From an uncultured Acetobacter sp. (GTDB lineage: Bacteria > Pseudomonadota > Alphaproteobacteria > Acetobacterales > Acetobacteraceae), in the NCBI GenBank assembly GCA_937900755.1, contig CALCDN010000227.1:1-22731 (forward strand): 22,731 nucleotides of DNA. Reading direction: 5' to 3'. The notes below the pieces were generated by a model. The model worked only from the letters and a program-made list of their open reading frames with translations, ran no database searches and had not been told where the DNA came from. A program made the position numbers and the translations under genes. Shown piece by piece: positions 1 through 7,672 of this stretch (position 1 is the stretch's first letter; each line of letters opens with the position of its first letter).

Positions 1-92
1 GTGTTATCCGCTGGCATACGGCAACCCCGTTAACCGAAAACACCCTTGCCAAAGTGTTGCTGCCGCTGGTGCACAGGCTGCAAACGCCATGA
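1..92 (+). CDS. ccmG: CcmG/DsbE thiol:disulfide oxidoreductase, C-terminal end only
   Basis: The window opens inside a reading frame (codons from base 3) that runs to a TGA at 90-92, giving about 29 residues. The piece contains IRWHTATPLT followed by LLPLV, which resembles the end of CcmG/DsbE proteins, where an 'IRYRHxGPLT' strand precedes the last helix. CcmG is a membrane-anchored periplasmic thioredoxin-like protein that passes reductant to apocytochrome c. The TGA overlaps the ATG of ccmH in an ATGA junction, as expected for a ccm operon. The identification rests on this short tail plus position; the active-site WCxxC lies outside the window. Confidence 0.6.
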   Translation, partial: VIRWHTATPLTENTLAKVLLPLVHRLQTP

Positions 93-562
93 CCCTGCAC
101 CGCAAACTGGCGGCATGCCTTGCTGGCCTGCTCCTTATGGCAACGCCCGCACTGGTCCTGGCGGTGGATGACCCCTCCGAAATGCTGGCCAACCCGCAGC
201 AGGAGGCGCGTGCACAGGCCATTGGCGCACAACTGCGCTGCCTGGTGTGCCAGAATGAATCGATTGAGGACAGCAGTGCCGGGCTGGCCCGTGACCTGCG
301 CCGCGTTGTGCGTGAACACGTCGCCAAAGGCGAGAACAACCAGCAGGTCATGGACTGGATGGTCAGCCGTTATGGCAACTTTATCCGTCTTAAACCCGCG
401 TTCTCTTCTGGCACGCTGCTCCTTTGGGCCATGCCGGTTCTGGCGTTGCTCACGGGGGTTGGCACGGCTTTTCTGTTCTACCGCCGCAGGGCCGCCGCCG
501 CACCACCGCCTCCCCTGACAGAAGATGAAAAGGCCCGTCTGGCCAGACTGACAAAGGACTGA
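89..562 (+). CDS. ccmH: Cytochrome c-type biogenesis protein CcmH (CycL)
   Basis: This 157-residue protein is a subunit of the periplasmic cytochrome c maturation machinery. It helps keep the apocytochrome CXXCH cysteines reduced and delivers them to the CcmF haem lyase. Residues 1-25 look like a signal peptide. The diagnostic motif LRCLVCQN (about residues 49-56) carries the two redox cysteines of the LRCxxCQ family signature. A transmembrane helix follows at about 108-131, then a short proline-rich, charged cytoplasmic tail. Length and layout match the short, single-domain CcmH/CycL form, with the TPR part encoded separately as ccmI just downstream. The ATG overlaps the ccmG stop, so translation is probably coupled. 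No residue looks missing. Confidence 0.95.
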   Translation: MTLHRKLAACLAGLLLMATPALVLAVDDPSEMLANPQQEARAQAIGAQLRCLVCQNESIEDSSAGLARDLRRVVREHVAKGENNQQVMDWMVSRYGNFIRLKPAFSSGTLLLWAMPVLALLTGVGTAFLFYRRRAAAAPPPPLTEDEKARLARLTKD

Positions 563-566
563 GAGC

Positions 567-1298
567 ATGATCTGGTTTTCCATCGGGCTGCTCAGCCTGC
601 TTGCCCTGGCTCCGGCCTTTTACACACTCTGGACGCGCAACCGCGTTATGCAGGACGAACGCAGCACAGCCCTTGCCCTGCATGAAGCCCAACTGGCCGA
701 GGTGGACCGTGACCTTGCCATTGGCCTGATTGCCCCGGCCGAACACGGCGTGGCCATACTGGAAATCCAGCGCCGTATTCTCTCGGCCGATACAGCCCCC
801 TCCACCGCGCGGGCCAACAGCTCGGCCATGCTGGGCTGGTTTGCCCTTGCCGCGGCCCCGGCCCTTGCTGTGGCCCTTTACCTGACCAACGGCACCCCCT
901 CCCTGCCAGCACAGCCTCTTGGCCCGCGGCTGGTGGCCCAGCATATGCAAAACCGCAAGACTGATGCGCTTATTGCCCAACTCCAGCAGGCTGTAGCCAG
1001 CTTGCCCGCGGACGACCCCAACCTGCGGCAGGGTTACCTGCTGCTTGGCCAGCTACAGGCATCGGGCGAGCATTACGCCGAGGCGGCGGATGCGTGGGGC
1101 CATGCACTGGCATTGGGTTTTGACCCCGAACTGGCCGCCCGCACGGCAGAAGCCATGACAAGGGCCGAACACCACGTTACGGCCCAGGCGCTGGACCTGT
1201 TCCGCAAGGCACTTGACGCTGCTCCCAAGGATGCCCAGTGGCGGCCTGCGGTACAGGGGCGCATTGCCCAGGGCGAGCACGACCAGGAAAACCCCTGA
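567..1298 (+). CDS. ccmI: Cytochrome c-type biogenesis protein CcmI (CycH)
   Basis: The 243-residue protein begins with a membrane helix (about residues 2-20). A charged cytoplasmic loop follows, containing the family-typical stretch of Asp/Glu-rich helix ending in IQRRIL. A second helix lies at about 88-105, and then a periplasmic region of TPR-like helices from about 130 to 240 (for example GYLLLGQLQASGEHYAEAAD). CcmI is the apocytochrome chaperone of type I cytochrome c maturation and works with CcmH and CcmF. It starts four bases after ccmH, with GAG just upstream of the ATG. It is shorter than many alphaproteobacterial CcmI proteins, mainly in the periplasmic part. No clear terminator follows before the convergent gene at 1325. 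Confidence 0.9.
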   Translation: MIWFSIGLLSLLALAPAFYTLWTRNRVMQDERSTALALHEAQLAEVDRDLAIGLIAPAEHGVAILEIQRRILSADTAPSTARANSSAMLGWFALAAAPALAVALYLTNGTPSLPAQPLGPRLVAQHMQNRKTDALIAQLQQAVASLPADDPNLRQGYLLLGQLQASGEHYAEAADAWGHALALGFDPELAARTAEAMTRAEHHVTAQALDLFRKALDAAPKDAQWRPAVQGRIAQGEHDQENP

Positions 1299-1324
1299 TC
1301 GGCAGAACCACTCTATTTTGTCAG

Positions 1325-1855
1325 TTAAAAACCACCACCGGGGCGGGGTGCAAAATCCCGGCCCCATACATCCGCCTTCGTGCGCATGCGTGGTGGACGC
1401 GGCTGGCACGAAATAAGGTACAGCCCGACAACAAACACGATGTTTGAAAACGCATTGAACCACACCGCCGTCCCGAATGTGGGGGGGGACGTAAGGGCCT
1501 GATACACGACGTACAGGGCGAAGGGGATGGAAATAATCCGCACGCTGATGAGCATATGCCGCAGCGGGTTGGGTTTGCCCGGCTTGACCAGCACGCGCAG
1601 GCGGCCAAGCCCGATAAAAAAACTCACGCACAGGCACCAGACCAGCACGTTGAAGATCATGTTGCCAAAGTCATTCATGCCGGTCAGCACGAACACGGCG
1701 ATAATGGAAACGGCGGACAAAAGCAGGGAGCCAAACTGGCAGCTCATGCCTGCATCAAAAGCGGCAAAGCGCTCTGGCAGCCTGTCCGCCATGGGCTGGC
1801 ATACCTGATCCAGCAGCCAGCTATCCACTCGCGTTATACGTTCACCCAATGTCAT
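1325..1855 (-). CDS. Four-helix membrane protein of unknown function
   Basis: I do not recognise this 176-residue protein. It has a soluble, charged N-terminus (about residues 1-40) and then four hydrophobic segments at roughly 42-60, 66-86, 102-121 and 131-149. It ends in a basic, proline/glycine-rich tail. The loop between helices 2 and 3 (RLRVLVKPGKPNPLRH) is strongly basic, suggesting it faces the cytoplasm. The ATG at 1855 has no convincing Shine-Dalgarno, and a CATAAT hexamer close upstream could be a -10 element. The gene lies downstream of the YidB-like gene on the same strand, separated by a 10-bp inverted repeat. A run of eight C on the coding strand (1481-1488) lies inside it. No function should be assigned. 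Confidence 0.7.
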   Translation of the reverse strand: MTLGERITRVDSWLLDQVCQPMADRLPERFAAFDAGMSCQFGSLLLSAVSIIAVFVLTGMNDFGNMIFNVLVWCLCVSFFIGLGRLRVLVKPGKPNPLRHMLISVRIISIPFALYVVYQALTSPPTFGTAVWFNAFSNIVFVVGLYLISCQPRPPRMRTKADVWGRDFAPRPGGGF

Positions 1856-1879
1856 GGCAGTATCTATAACGGATTATGC

Positions 1880-1912
1880 GGTGTGATGCACGTAAATGCC
1901 GCGCATCACACC
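1880..1912. repeat. Perfect 10-bp inverted repeat between two minus-strand genes
   Basis: GGTGTGATGC at 1880-1889 is exactly repeated in inverted form as GCATCACACC at 1903-1912, with a 13-base spacer. It lies in the 78-base gap between the YidB-like gene and the small membrane-protein gene. No T-tract follows on either strand, so it is not a standard terminator. It could be an operator or an mRNA hairpin. A CATAAT hexamer lies just downstream on the minus strand. Confidence 0.6.
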
Positions 1913-1933
1913 TGTGCTGCCTTACCCTGTGGC

Positions 1934-2305
1934 TCAGGCGTTTTTTGGGCCTTCGGCTGCGGGGAGCACGCCATCAGGCGTGTGCTTGTCCACGGCGTCT
2001 GGCAGAAAATGCACCAGTGCCGTGACCACGGCATCGGCTGGCAGGCCGGTTTTTTCCACCAGGTCATGCACGGTCTCGCTCCCCAGGATGGAACGGATTT
2101 CGTCCGGGGTGGCCGGAACGTTGCCGCTCTGGCTGACCCATGAGCGGACCTTGTCCCCCAACCCCACCTGATCGGCCCGGTCCAGCAGGGACTGGATCGT
2201 CTGCGGCTGCGTCAGGGACTGGAGCTGCTGTTTGACAATGGTCTGGACATCTCCCCCCAGAACACTTTCGACCTTACCGACAAGATTTTGAAAGAAATCA
2301 GACAT
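1934..2305 (-). CDS. YidB-like protein (DUF937 family)
   Basis: The 123-residue protein matches the layout of YidB/DUF937 proteins. It has an amphipathic N-terminal segment, a GLGDKVRSWV motif at about residues 48-57, and a C-terminal LPDAVDKHTPDGVLP stretch like the family's 'LPxxVDKLTPxGxLP'. The family's molecular role is not established. The frame could be extended to 2344, but the ATG at 2303-2305 is preferred. It starts MSDFF, the expected short N-terminus, and is preceded by GGGAAAG about nine bases upstream. A promoter-like sequence lies at 2398-2426 on the same strand. The small membrane-protein gene follows downstream. Function is inferred only to family level. Confidence 0.8.
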   Translation of the reverse strand: MSDFFQNLVGKVESVLGGDVQTIVKQQLQSLTQPQTIQSLLDRADQVGLGDKVRSWVSQSGNVPATPDEIRSILGSETVHDLVEKTGLPADAVVTALVHFLPDAVDKHTPDGVLPAAEGPKNA

Positions 2306-2397
2306 GTCCATCATCTTTCCCATATGCGCCACCAAAGTGGCCAACTGGCTGGCGCGGCCTCATTTCATCATGGAACAAATAACAGCTCCATGCGATA

Positions 2398-2426
2398 CTT
2401 ATAAACACAAACCGGTTCCAGACCAA
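2398..2426 (-). promoter_or_regulatory. Candidate sigma70-type promoter for the YidB-like gene
   Basis: On the minus strand, TTGGTC (2421-2426) is followed after 17 bases by TATAAG (2398-2403), a good -10 match with a partial -35. A transcript from here would have a leader of roughly 85 bases. A CATGGA/TCCATG inverted pair (2369-2374 and 2387-2392) overlaps the predicted start. This was found by eye only. Confidence 0.4.
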
Positions 2427-2546
2427 CCTTTCCCGTTTGAGAAGCGATAGCTGATATGCGTCTGAACCCACAAGGAAAAAAGGGAAAAACGGTCTACGGT
2501 TACCACCAGACTCCCGACCTTCCTCTGTTGCAACAAAGTAGCCATA

Positions 2547-4730
2547 GTGCCCAGTCTTTCTTTTCCCCTGCTTGACAGGATCGGTCGCCTGCGCACCTTC
2601 CGCCCGCTAGGCCCGCCCGGCATGCAGCGCAAACTGCCCCTGGGCTGGCTGCTTGCCCCCACCCCCTCGGCAATCGGGTTTGCACTGCGTACAACGGCTG
2701 CGGCCCTTATTTCGCTTGTCATTGCCTTGTGGATGGAACTGGACGACCCGCAATGGGCCGCCATGACCGTGTGGATCGTAGCCCAGGGCTCACGCGGGGA
2801 GAGCATGTCCAAGGCGCGCTGGCGTCTGGTGGGCACGGCCATTGGGGTGATCATGTCCATCACCCTCATTTCGGCTTTCAACCAGACCGCGTGGCTGTTT
2901 TTTCCGGCTCTTTCCATCTGGCTGGGGCTTTGCTGCGGGCTGGCGACCCTTGTGCGCAACTTCCGCTCCTACGCCCTTGTGCTGGCAGGCTACACAACGG
3001 CCATTATTGCAATAGGAGCCATTCCCCACCCCGAAAACGTGTTCATGACCGCCATGTCCCGCGCAACCTATATTGTGCTGGGCATTGTGTGCGAAAGCAC
3101 GGTTGCGGGCCTGTTCGCCCATAATCTGGCCGAAACCGCACGGCGCAACATCCGCGACAAGCTCCGCATGGCCCTGAGCAATGTATCCGAAGCCGTGGCC
3201 AGCCTGCTGGCGGGGGATGAGGAAGCGCTCATACGCTCACGCGCCATGTTCGGCCCGATCCTGTCCATTAACGACCAGATTGAATTCTCCGAAGCCGAAA
3301 TGGGCCCCCATGGCCATGAGGGCGACCATGCCCGCGCGGCACTGGCGGCTGTATCAGTCCTGCTCTCACGCGGGTTGGGCATGACCGTGCGCCTGCAATA
3401 CGTGCAGACAGACCAGCCCATCTTCCGCGAGACCGCCTCCAACGTCAGCCTCTTCCTGAGCGGACTGCCAGCCCGCCTGAATACGGAAAACGGTGTCCGC
3501 GCGATCCTGCGGGACCTGCAGATGCTCCGTGCGGAATGTCACCAGCAGATCGTGGACGCCCTGACGCACGAAATCGGGTCCGCCTTTACTCTGGAGGATG
3601 AGCACGCCCAGATATCTGCCCTGCTGGATGGACGAATTCTGCACAACGCGATGGATGAACTGCTGGGCGAACTGGAGCAGGCCATTCGGGAATATGACGC
3701 CAGCCAGCACTTTATTCGTGGCGACCACTTCCACTTCCGGCTTCAGTCCCATGTGGACAAGCGCGAGGCGGCCTATAATGGCGTGCGTGCGGCTGTCGCA
3801 CTGAGTGCGGCCGGGCTGGTGTGGGAATGTACGGCCTGGCCCACGGGGCTGGGGTTCATCACCTTTGTGGCCATCGTGTGCGGCCTGTTCGCCACGCGGG
3901 AAAATCCGGTTGTCGCCACGACCCAGTTCATGATCGGCGGCATATGGGCAGCCCTTGTGGCCTTTTTCCTGGTCTTTTTTGTCCTGCCCACACAGGCCAA
4001 CTACGAAATGCTGGTCGCGACACTGGCCATTCCCATGTTTGCCGGGGGGCTGGCCGCGCGCAACGCCAGCACGGCCCTGCACTCCGCCGCCTATACTCTT
4101 CTGCTTCCCAACTTTGTACACCCGCTCAACCAGGGACGGGTGGATGAGGTCACATGGTTCAATTCCACATGGGCCATTCTGCTGGGGGTGTTTTTTGCGG
4201 TCCTTATTTTCCGCGCGGTGCTGCCTTTTAACAGTGCCGCGGAACGCTGGCGCATGCGCCGGACCCTGCTACGGGACCTGCGCACACTGGCTTCGGCAGA
4301 GCCCATGCCCATGACGCGGGACTGGATCGGCCGCAACATCGACCGCTTTGCCCGCCTGATCCGCCATGCAGGCCCCACGCCCTCCCCCACGATCGAGGGC
4401 TGCCTGCAAGGCACATTGGCCGCCATGACCATAGGGTTGAACATTATCCGCCTGCGCGCACTCCTCCACCGCAACCAGATCCCCCCTGCCGCACGCCGGG
4501 CCATAGAAATTGTCATGAAACGGATGAGCCACTTCACCGGCAAATACGGCCACACGGCCCATGCCGCCCGTGTGGCGACAACCGCGTTGCGCCGGATGGA
4601 AGCCGTCGAACCCAACATTTCCACCCGTATCGAACTCACCCGCGCCATTGCCTACCTGATCGTGGTCTCCCACGAACTCGATGCCAACGCCATATTCCTG
4701 GATGCAACCCGCCCCTACCGCGCGGCTTGA
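2547..4730 (+). CDS. FUSC family inner-membrane protein (AaeB-like)
   Basis: This protein of about 727 residues has the two-fold architecture of the FUSC/AaeB family. A first membrane block lies at about 43-195 and a second at about 411-560, each followed by a long cytoplasmic helical region. The signature after the first helix is clear (ELDDPQWAAMTVWIVAQ, residues 65-81, then a Gly-Ser-Arg-Gly turn). AaeB is the membrane part of a p-hydroxybenzoic (aromatic carboxylic) acid efflux pump; other members have no known substrate. No AaeA-like membrane-fusion partner is adjacent, so efflux is inference. The start is uncertain. The first codon of the frame is GTG at 2547, without a Shine-Dalgarno; ATG at 2622 would remove 25 residues and also lacks one. 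A strong terminator follows. Confidence 0.85.
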   Translation: MPSLSFPLLDRIGRLRTFRPLGPPGMQRKLPLGWLLAPTPSAIGFALRTTAAALISLVIALWMELDDPQWAAMTVWIVAQGSRGESMSKARWRLVGTAIGVIMSITLISAFNQTAWLFFPALSIWLGLCCGLATLVRNFRSYALVLAGYTTAIIAIGAIPHPENVFMTAMSRATYIVLGIVCESTVAGLFAHNLAETARRNIRDKLRMALSNVSEAVASLLAGDEEALIRSRAMFGPILSINDQIEFSEAEMGPHGHEGDHARAALAAVSVLLSRGLGMTVRLQYVQTDQPIFRETASNVSLFLSGLPARLNTENGVRAILRDLQMLRAECHQQIVDALTHEIGSAFTLEDEHAQISALLDGRILHNAMDELLGELEQAIREYDASQHFIRGDHFHFRLQSHVDKREAAYNGVRAAVALSAAGLVWECTAWPTGLGFITFVAIVCGLFATRENPVVATTQFMIGGIWAALVAFFLVFFVLPTQANYEMLVATLAIPMFAGGLAARNASTALHSAAYTLLLPNFVHPLNQGRVDEVTWFNSTWAILLGVFFAVLIFRAVLPFNSAAERWRMRRTLLRDLRTLASAEPMPMTRDWIGRNIDRFARLIRHAGPTPSPTIEGCLQGTLAAMTIGLNIIRLRALLHRNQIPPAARRAIEIVMKRMSHFTGKYGHTAHAARVATTALRRMEAVEPNISTRIELTRAIAYLIVVSHELDANAIFLDATRPYRAA

Positions 4731-4778
4731 AACAGCCGCAATCCGCGCTCGCGCAATATACGGCCACTTTTTTCACAC

Positions 4779-4833
4779 GGATCAGCCTCGGCCGCGCCCT
4801 TGTCGCCGCCGAGGCTGATCCATGTATTTTTTT
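4779..4833 (+). terminator. Rho-independent terminator after the FUSC gene
   Basis: A perfect 14-bp inverted repeat (GGATCAGCCTCGGC at 4779-4792, complement at 4808-4821) with a 15-base loop is followed five bases later by seven T residues (4827-4833). The T-tract lies only on the plus-strand side, so it terminates plus-strand transcription. It lies 48 bases beyond the FUSC stop codon and shields the convergent K+ channel gene. Confidence 0.9.
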
Positions 4834-4889
4834 ACGGCCCTGTCTGGAGGGCTACGCGGCCCGTCTGAGCAGACTGGGCACCATGCGGC

Positions 4890-5897
4890 TCAGTGGGCCT
4901 CAACATCATGGAAACGCGTATAGTCCACTGTAATGCGTCCATCGGGGCGCGAGAGCACAATATCCACAAAACGGTGGTTGTGCTGAACCCGGTCAAACCT
5001 GTACGCGGTGCGGGCAAACACCGTCTGGCCCAGCGCTTCATCCGTGCCGGTTACGGTGACAATAATCTCGGCTTCCTCGCCTTCCAGTTCAGCAACAGTC
5101 TTGCCATGCAAGGGGCTGTCCGGGGTAATGACATGGGCCATGACAAATGCAAAACGCAGCACCGGCACATGGGATTGCATGAGCAGGAGCTGGTCAAACT
5201 TGCGCACCAGATGCCCGTTGTCGCTCATGACCAGGCGGGACAGGGCGACTTCAATATCCATCGACAAAATAACGCTCATCCGCAGGTTGGCAATGCGGAT
5301 ACACAGCGCGGGGATGCCACCTTCGTTACTGATAACCGCCATGTTGCTGAACATCAGCCGGGCACGGGGGCGGGCAAAACGGGCAAACACCACGCCAGTG
5401 GCAAGGGCTGTGAGCATCATGCCTACAAAAGCCTCGACCGAAACAACGGCGTTGGCATATGCCCCGATCGGGCTCATGGTGCCATAGCCAACGGTCGAGA
5501 GTGTTTGCACGCTAAAGAAGAACAGGGACAGGAGCAGGCCATGGGACAACCCGGTAATCTGCCCTGGAGCCACCATATACAGCAGTGCGAATACAAGATT
5601 GATCAGGATGTAGGACACGACGGAAATAGCGGCAAAGGCAGGCCAGCTTGCCGTAAGCGCATGGTGGTAAAGGTCGCTCCACACGCTGTCCTTCAGTCCC
5701 ACACGCACAACGTCCCGGTGGCTTTTTTCCTCCACCAGCGCATGGGCCCGAAAACGCTTGACCGCCTCCTTGGTGCTCAGGCGAAAACGCCCAGCCTCCT
5801 TGGCGCTGCGTTCTGGCGCCACATCCTCCAGCTTGGTGTGGCGTTCCGCCCCCCCTTTATGGCTGCGCTTTCTGTAATGGTGGAAAAGTCTTTTCAT
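4890..5897 (-). CDS. KirBac-type inward-rectifier potassium channel
   Basis: From the ATG at 5897 the protein has 335 residues. A basic N-terminal tail is followed by the slide-helix motif SDLYHHALTASW (about 74-85). Then come outer helix M1 (about 87-110), a pore helix with the K+ selectivity filter TVGYG (135-139), inner helix M2 (about 150-172), and a C-terminal immunoglobulin-like cytoplasmic domain. That domain contains GTDEALGQTVFAR and HRFVDIVL, both typical of KirBac channels. The protein should form tetramers conducting K+ through the inner membrane. The frame can be extended 52 codons upstream, but that part is not Kir-like. The ATG at 5897 has GGAG eight bases ahead (5906-5909). 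It appears monocistronic, and its ligand or gating signal is unknown. Confidence 0.93.
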   Translation of the reverse strand: MKRLFHHYRKRSHKGGAERHTKLEDVAPERSAKEAGRFRLSTKEAVKRFRAHALVEEKSHRDVVRVGLKDSVWSDLYHHALTASWPAFAAISVVSYILINLVFALLYMVAPGQITGLSHGLLLSLFFFSVQTLSTVGYGTMSPIGAYANAVVSVEAFVGMMLTALATGVVFARFARPRARLMFSNMAVISNEGGIPALCIRIANLRMSVILSMDIEVALSRLVMSDNGHLVRKFDQLLLMQSHVPVLRFAFVMAHVITPDSPLHGKTVAELEGEEAEIIVTVTGTDEALGQTVFARTAYRFDRVQHNHRFVDIVLSRPDGRITVDYTRFHDVEAH

Positions 5898-5938
5898 GAT
5901 CACCGCTCCGCGCGCTCGGCCATGCAGAAGGCCAGCGC

Positions 5939-5944
5939 ATTGTA
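5939..5944 (-). promoter_or_regulatory. Candidate -10 element for the K+ channel gene
   Basis: TACAAT on the minus strand (one mismatch from TATAAT) lies 41 bases upstream of the ATG at 5897. The matching -35 region is weak, so an activator or a different sigma factor may be needed. This was found by eye only. Confidence 0.3.
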
Positions 5945-5974
5945 GCGGTCTTACACAACAATAAACATTCGCGC

Positions 5975-5993
5975 TCCATGAATCCTGCATGGA
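5975..5993. repeat. Short inverted repeat upstream of the K+ channel gene
   Basis: TCCATG (5975-5980) and CATGGA (5988-5993) form an inverted repeat with a seven-base spacer. It lies about 30 bases upstream of the candidate -10 element, where an activator could bind. The arms are short, so chance is possible. Confidence 0.3.
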
Positions 5994-6139
5994 AGACCTG
6001 CTTAACTTGCAGTTATTTCTTATAATGCTGCACTTTTTAAACAACAGGCACAAAAAAGAAATATTTTGGCGAAATCACACAATAACTTGATAGATTTTGA
6101 CATGCAGTTAAGGCTGCCAAGCAGGTGCCCTGACAAGGT

Positions 6140-7651
6140 TTAGAGCATGTCCTTTGGGGCACCACCATACTTCACAGAACTCTCGCCAGCATTGGCTTTA
6201 TTAAAAACTATGATCATTTTTTCTTTTTTTGCATACAAGCTATAATATTGAGACACAACGAAGGGCTTGTTTTCTTTTATAAAAGAAAAATCAGCGGCAT
6301 CTGCATCACGCTGGTCTTCTTTGATCAGAAAACTTTTTAAAAGCTCTCCACCCCAGCATGAGGCATCACTCATATAAATTGGTATTAATGCATCCATCAT
6401 GGGTAGTTTTTTCACAATAAGCTTACGCTGCTTTGCTTCGGGCATGGTTCCAATAATTGATAGGGTTTTGAACTGCCCATTATAGTGAGATTCATCATAG
6501 GCAATGGAAGACGCCACAAACGTATCAATTCTATTTTGTGCTGCGGATGCATTACTGTACGAATAACTCAGGAAAAAGAAAAAATAGACTAAGGGCATAA
6601 AAGCATAAACAGAAAATTTTCCAAAAGAATTATACACACAAAAAGACAGAAAAAGCATAAACCCACAAAAAGATAAAAGAACGCGTGGGCCAAAAACTGG
6701 ATTATGCAAAACACACACGTGAATAAATGTAAAAATTAAACATAAAAAAGGTGCAATAATTGATACAATACTCGCAAATATATTATACTTACTCTTCACA
6801 ACAACCTTAAAAGAAAATAAAAATATTACCAATAAATAGAAAGCAATTAGAAATTTAGGTAAACTCATTACTGCGATTTGTATTTCCGACAAAAATTCCT
6901 TCATATTCGTTATAAAAATATAAAATGACTTTGCATCGAATGGTAACGTTCCTGAGTGCCCTTGACTATATTCATCAAGATTACTATTTTTCAAAATAAC
7001 CTTTACATAAATTAGATACCCCAGTAAAAACTGACCAATTCTAAAAGCAAGTGTTGAAAAAACCTCTTTTGCATGGAAATTATTTTCATAAATATTATAA
7101 ATTATTTCCATAACACATAATATGAAAAACAATCCTAACGAAGCCTGATACATGGATAAATCAGCAACAACCAGCAATGAACCCAGGAACTTCCTGAAAA
7201 GACTATCCATTTTAATAGAAAAACACAGTATGATTGATACAAGGCTGAGCACCATTGTGACAGAATCATACTTATATGATAAATTCTGTATAAGAAAAGG
7301 ACTGCCAACAAACAGAAAAAGACACACAGAGACCGAGAACGCACTGCCTTTTTTAAAATATTTATTCGCATAAAAAGTCAGAGAAATAGATAATACGAAA
7401 ATGCTCAATATTTGTGTTATTGGTGACAAGTCTAAAAGAGGTTTGCCAAAATTCAAGATTTGCATAAGGACATTAGCCAAGGGGCGACCATCCAGCTTCC
7501 AACGGCTATAACCATACAAGCCGCGGCCCAAATCATCTATATAATATCTATTGGCCAACAATATTGGAAATATATATAAAAAAGAAATAGAGAATAAATA
7601 GAAAAATATGGATAAATTTCTATCGCCAAATCGCTTTTTTAAATCATTCAC
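6140..7651 (-). CDS. GtrII-like membrane glycosyltransferase
   Basis: From the GTG at 7651 the product has 503 residues. It is a very hydrophobic protein with roughly ten membrane helices and a soluble C-terminal region of about 130 residues. Near the N-terminus, after the first helix, is YYIDDLGRGLYGY followed by DGRPLANVLM. This is the conserved first periplasmic loop of the GtrII glucosyltransferase family, with acidic residues expected to act in catalysis. Such proteins transfer a sugar from polyprenyl-phosphate to O-antigen or another glycan on the outer face of the inner membrane. The donor lipid would be made by the adjacent gtrB, which ends 21 bases upstream. A longer frame from TTG at 7666 exists, but the Shine-Dalgarno supports the GTG. 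Composition is far more AT-rich than its surroundings. The sugar and acceptor are unknown. Confidence 0.8.
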   Translation of the reverse strand: MNDLKKRFGDRNLSIFFYLFSISFLYIFPILLANRYYIDDLGRGLYGYSRWKLDGRPLANVLMQILNFGKPLLDLSPITQILSIFVLSISLTFYANKYFKKGSAFSVSVCLFLFVGSPFLIQNLSYKYDSVTMVLSLVSIILCFSIKMDSLFRKFLGSLLVVADLSMYQASLGLFFILCVMEIIYNIYENNFHAKEVFSTLAFRIGQFLLGYLIYVKVILKNSNLDEYSQGHSGTLPFDAKSFYIFITNMKEFLSEIQIAVMSLPKFLIAFYLLVIFLFSFKVVVKSKYNIFASIVSIIAPFLCLIFTFIHVCVLHNPVFGPRVLLSFCGFMLFLSFCVYNSFGKFSVYAFMPLVYFFFFLSYSYSNASAAQNRIDTFVASSIAYDESHYNGQFKTLSIIGTMPEAKQRKLIVKKLPMMDALIPIYMSDASCWGGELLKSFLIKEDQRDADAADFSFIKENKPFVVSQYYSLYAKKEKMIIVFNKANAGESSVKYGGAPKDML

Positions 7652-7660
7652 AAAATTTAG

Positions 7661-7664
7661 CTCC
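7661..7664 (-). promoter_or_regulatory. Shine-Dalgarno that decides the GtrII start
   Basis: GGAG on the minus strand lies nine bases before the GTG at 7649-7651. The first candidate codon of the frame, TTG at 7664-7666, overlaps this site and has no Shine-Dalgarno of its own, so GTG is the better start. Confidence 0.6.
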
Positions 7665-7672
7665 AATTTATT

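Noticed and set aside
2369..2392. CATGGA/TCCATG inverted pair near the YidB-like promoter, sharing half-sites with 5975-5993 near the K+ channel gene
   Set aside because: The half-sites are in opposite relative orientation with different spacing, so a common regulator is not supported.
2572..2577. TTGACA hexamer as a promoter for the FUSC gene
   Set aside because: No acceptable -10 lies 16-18 bases downstream (ACCTTC at 17), and it falls within the likely coding sequence.
5898..6053. 52-codon N-terminal extension of the K+ channel frame
   Set aside because: The extension is not Kir-like, contains the probable promoter and inverted repeat, and the ATG at 5897 has a well-placed GGAG.
6097..6102. 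TTGACA on the plus strand upstream of the gtr genes
   Set aside because: No gene on the plus strand follows, and no -10 partner is visible.
6103..6135. CTGCCAAGCAG hairpin as a terminator for the gtr genes
   Set aside because: Stem of only four base pairs and no T-tract on the minus strand.
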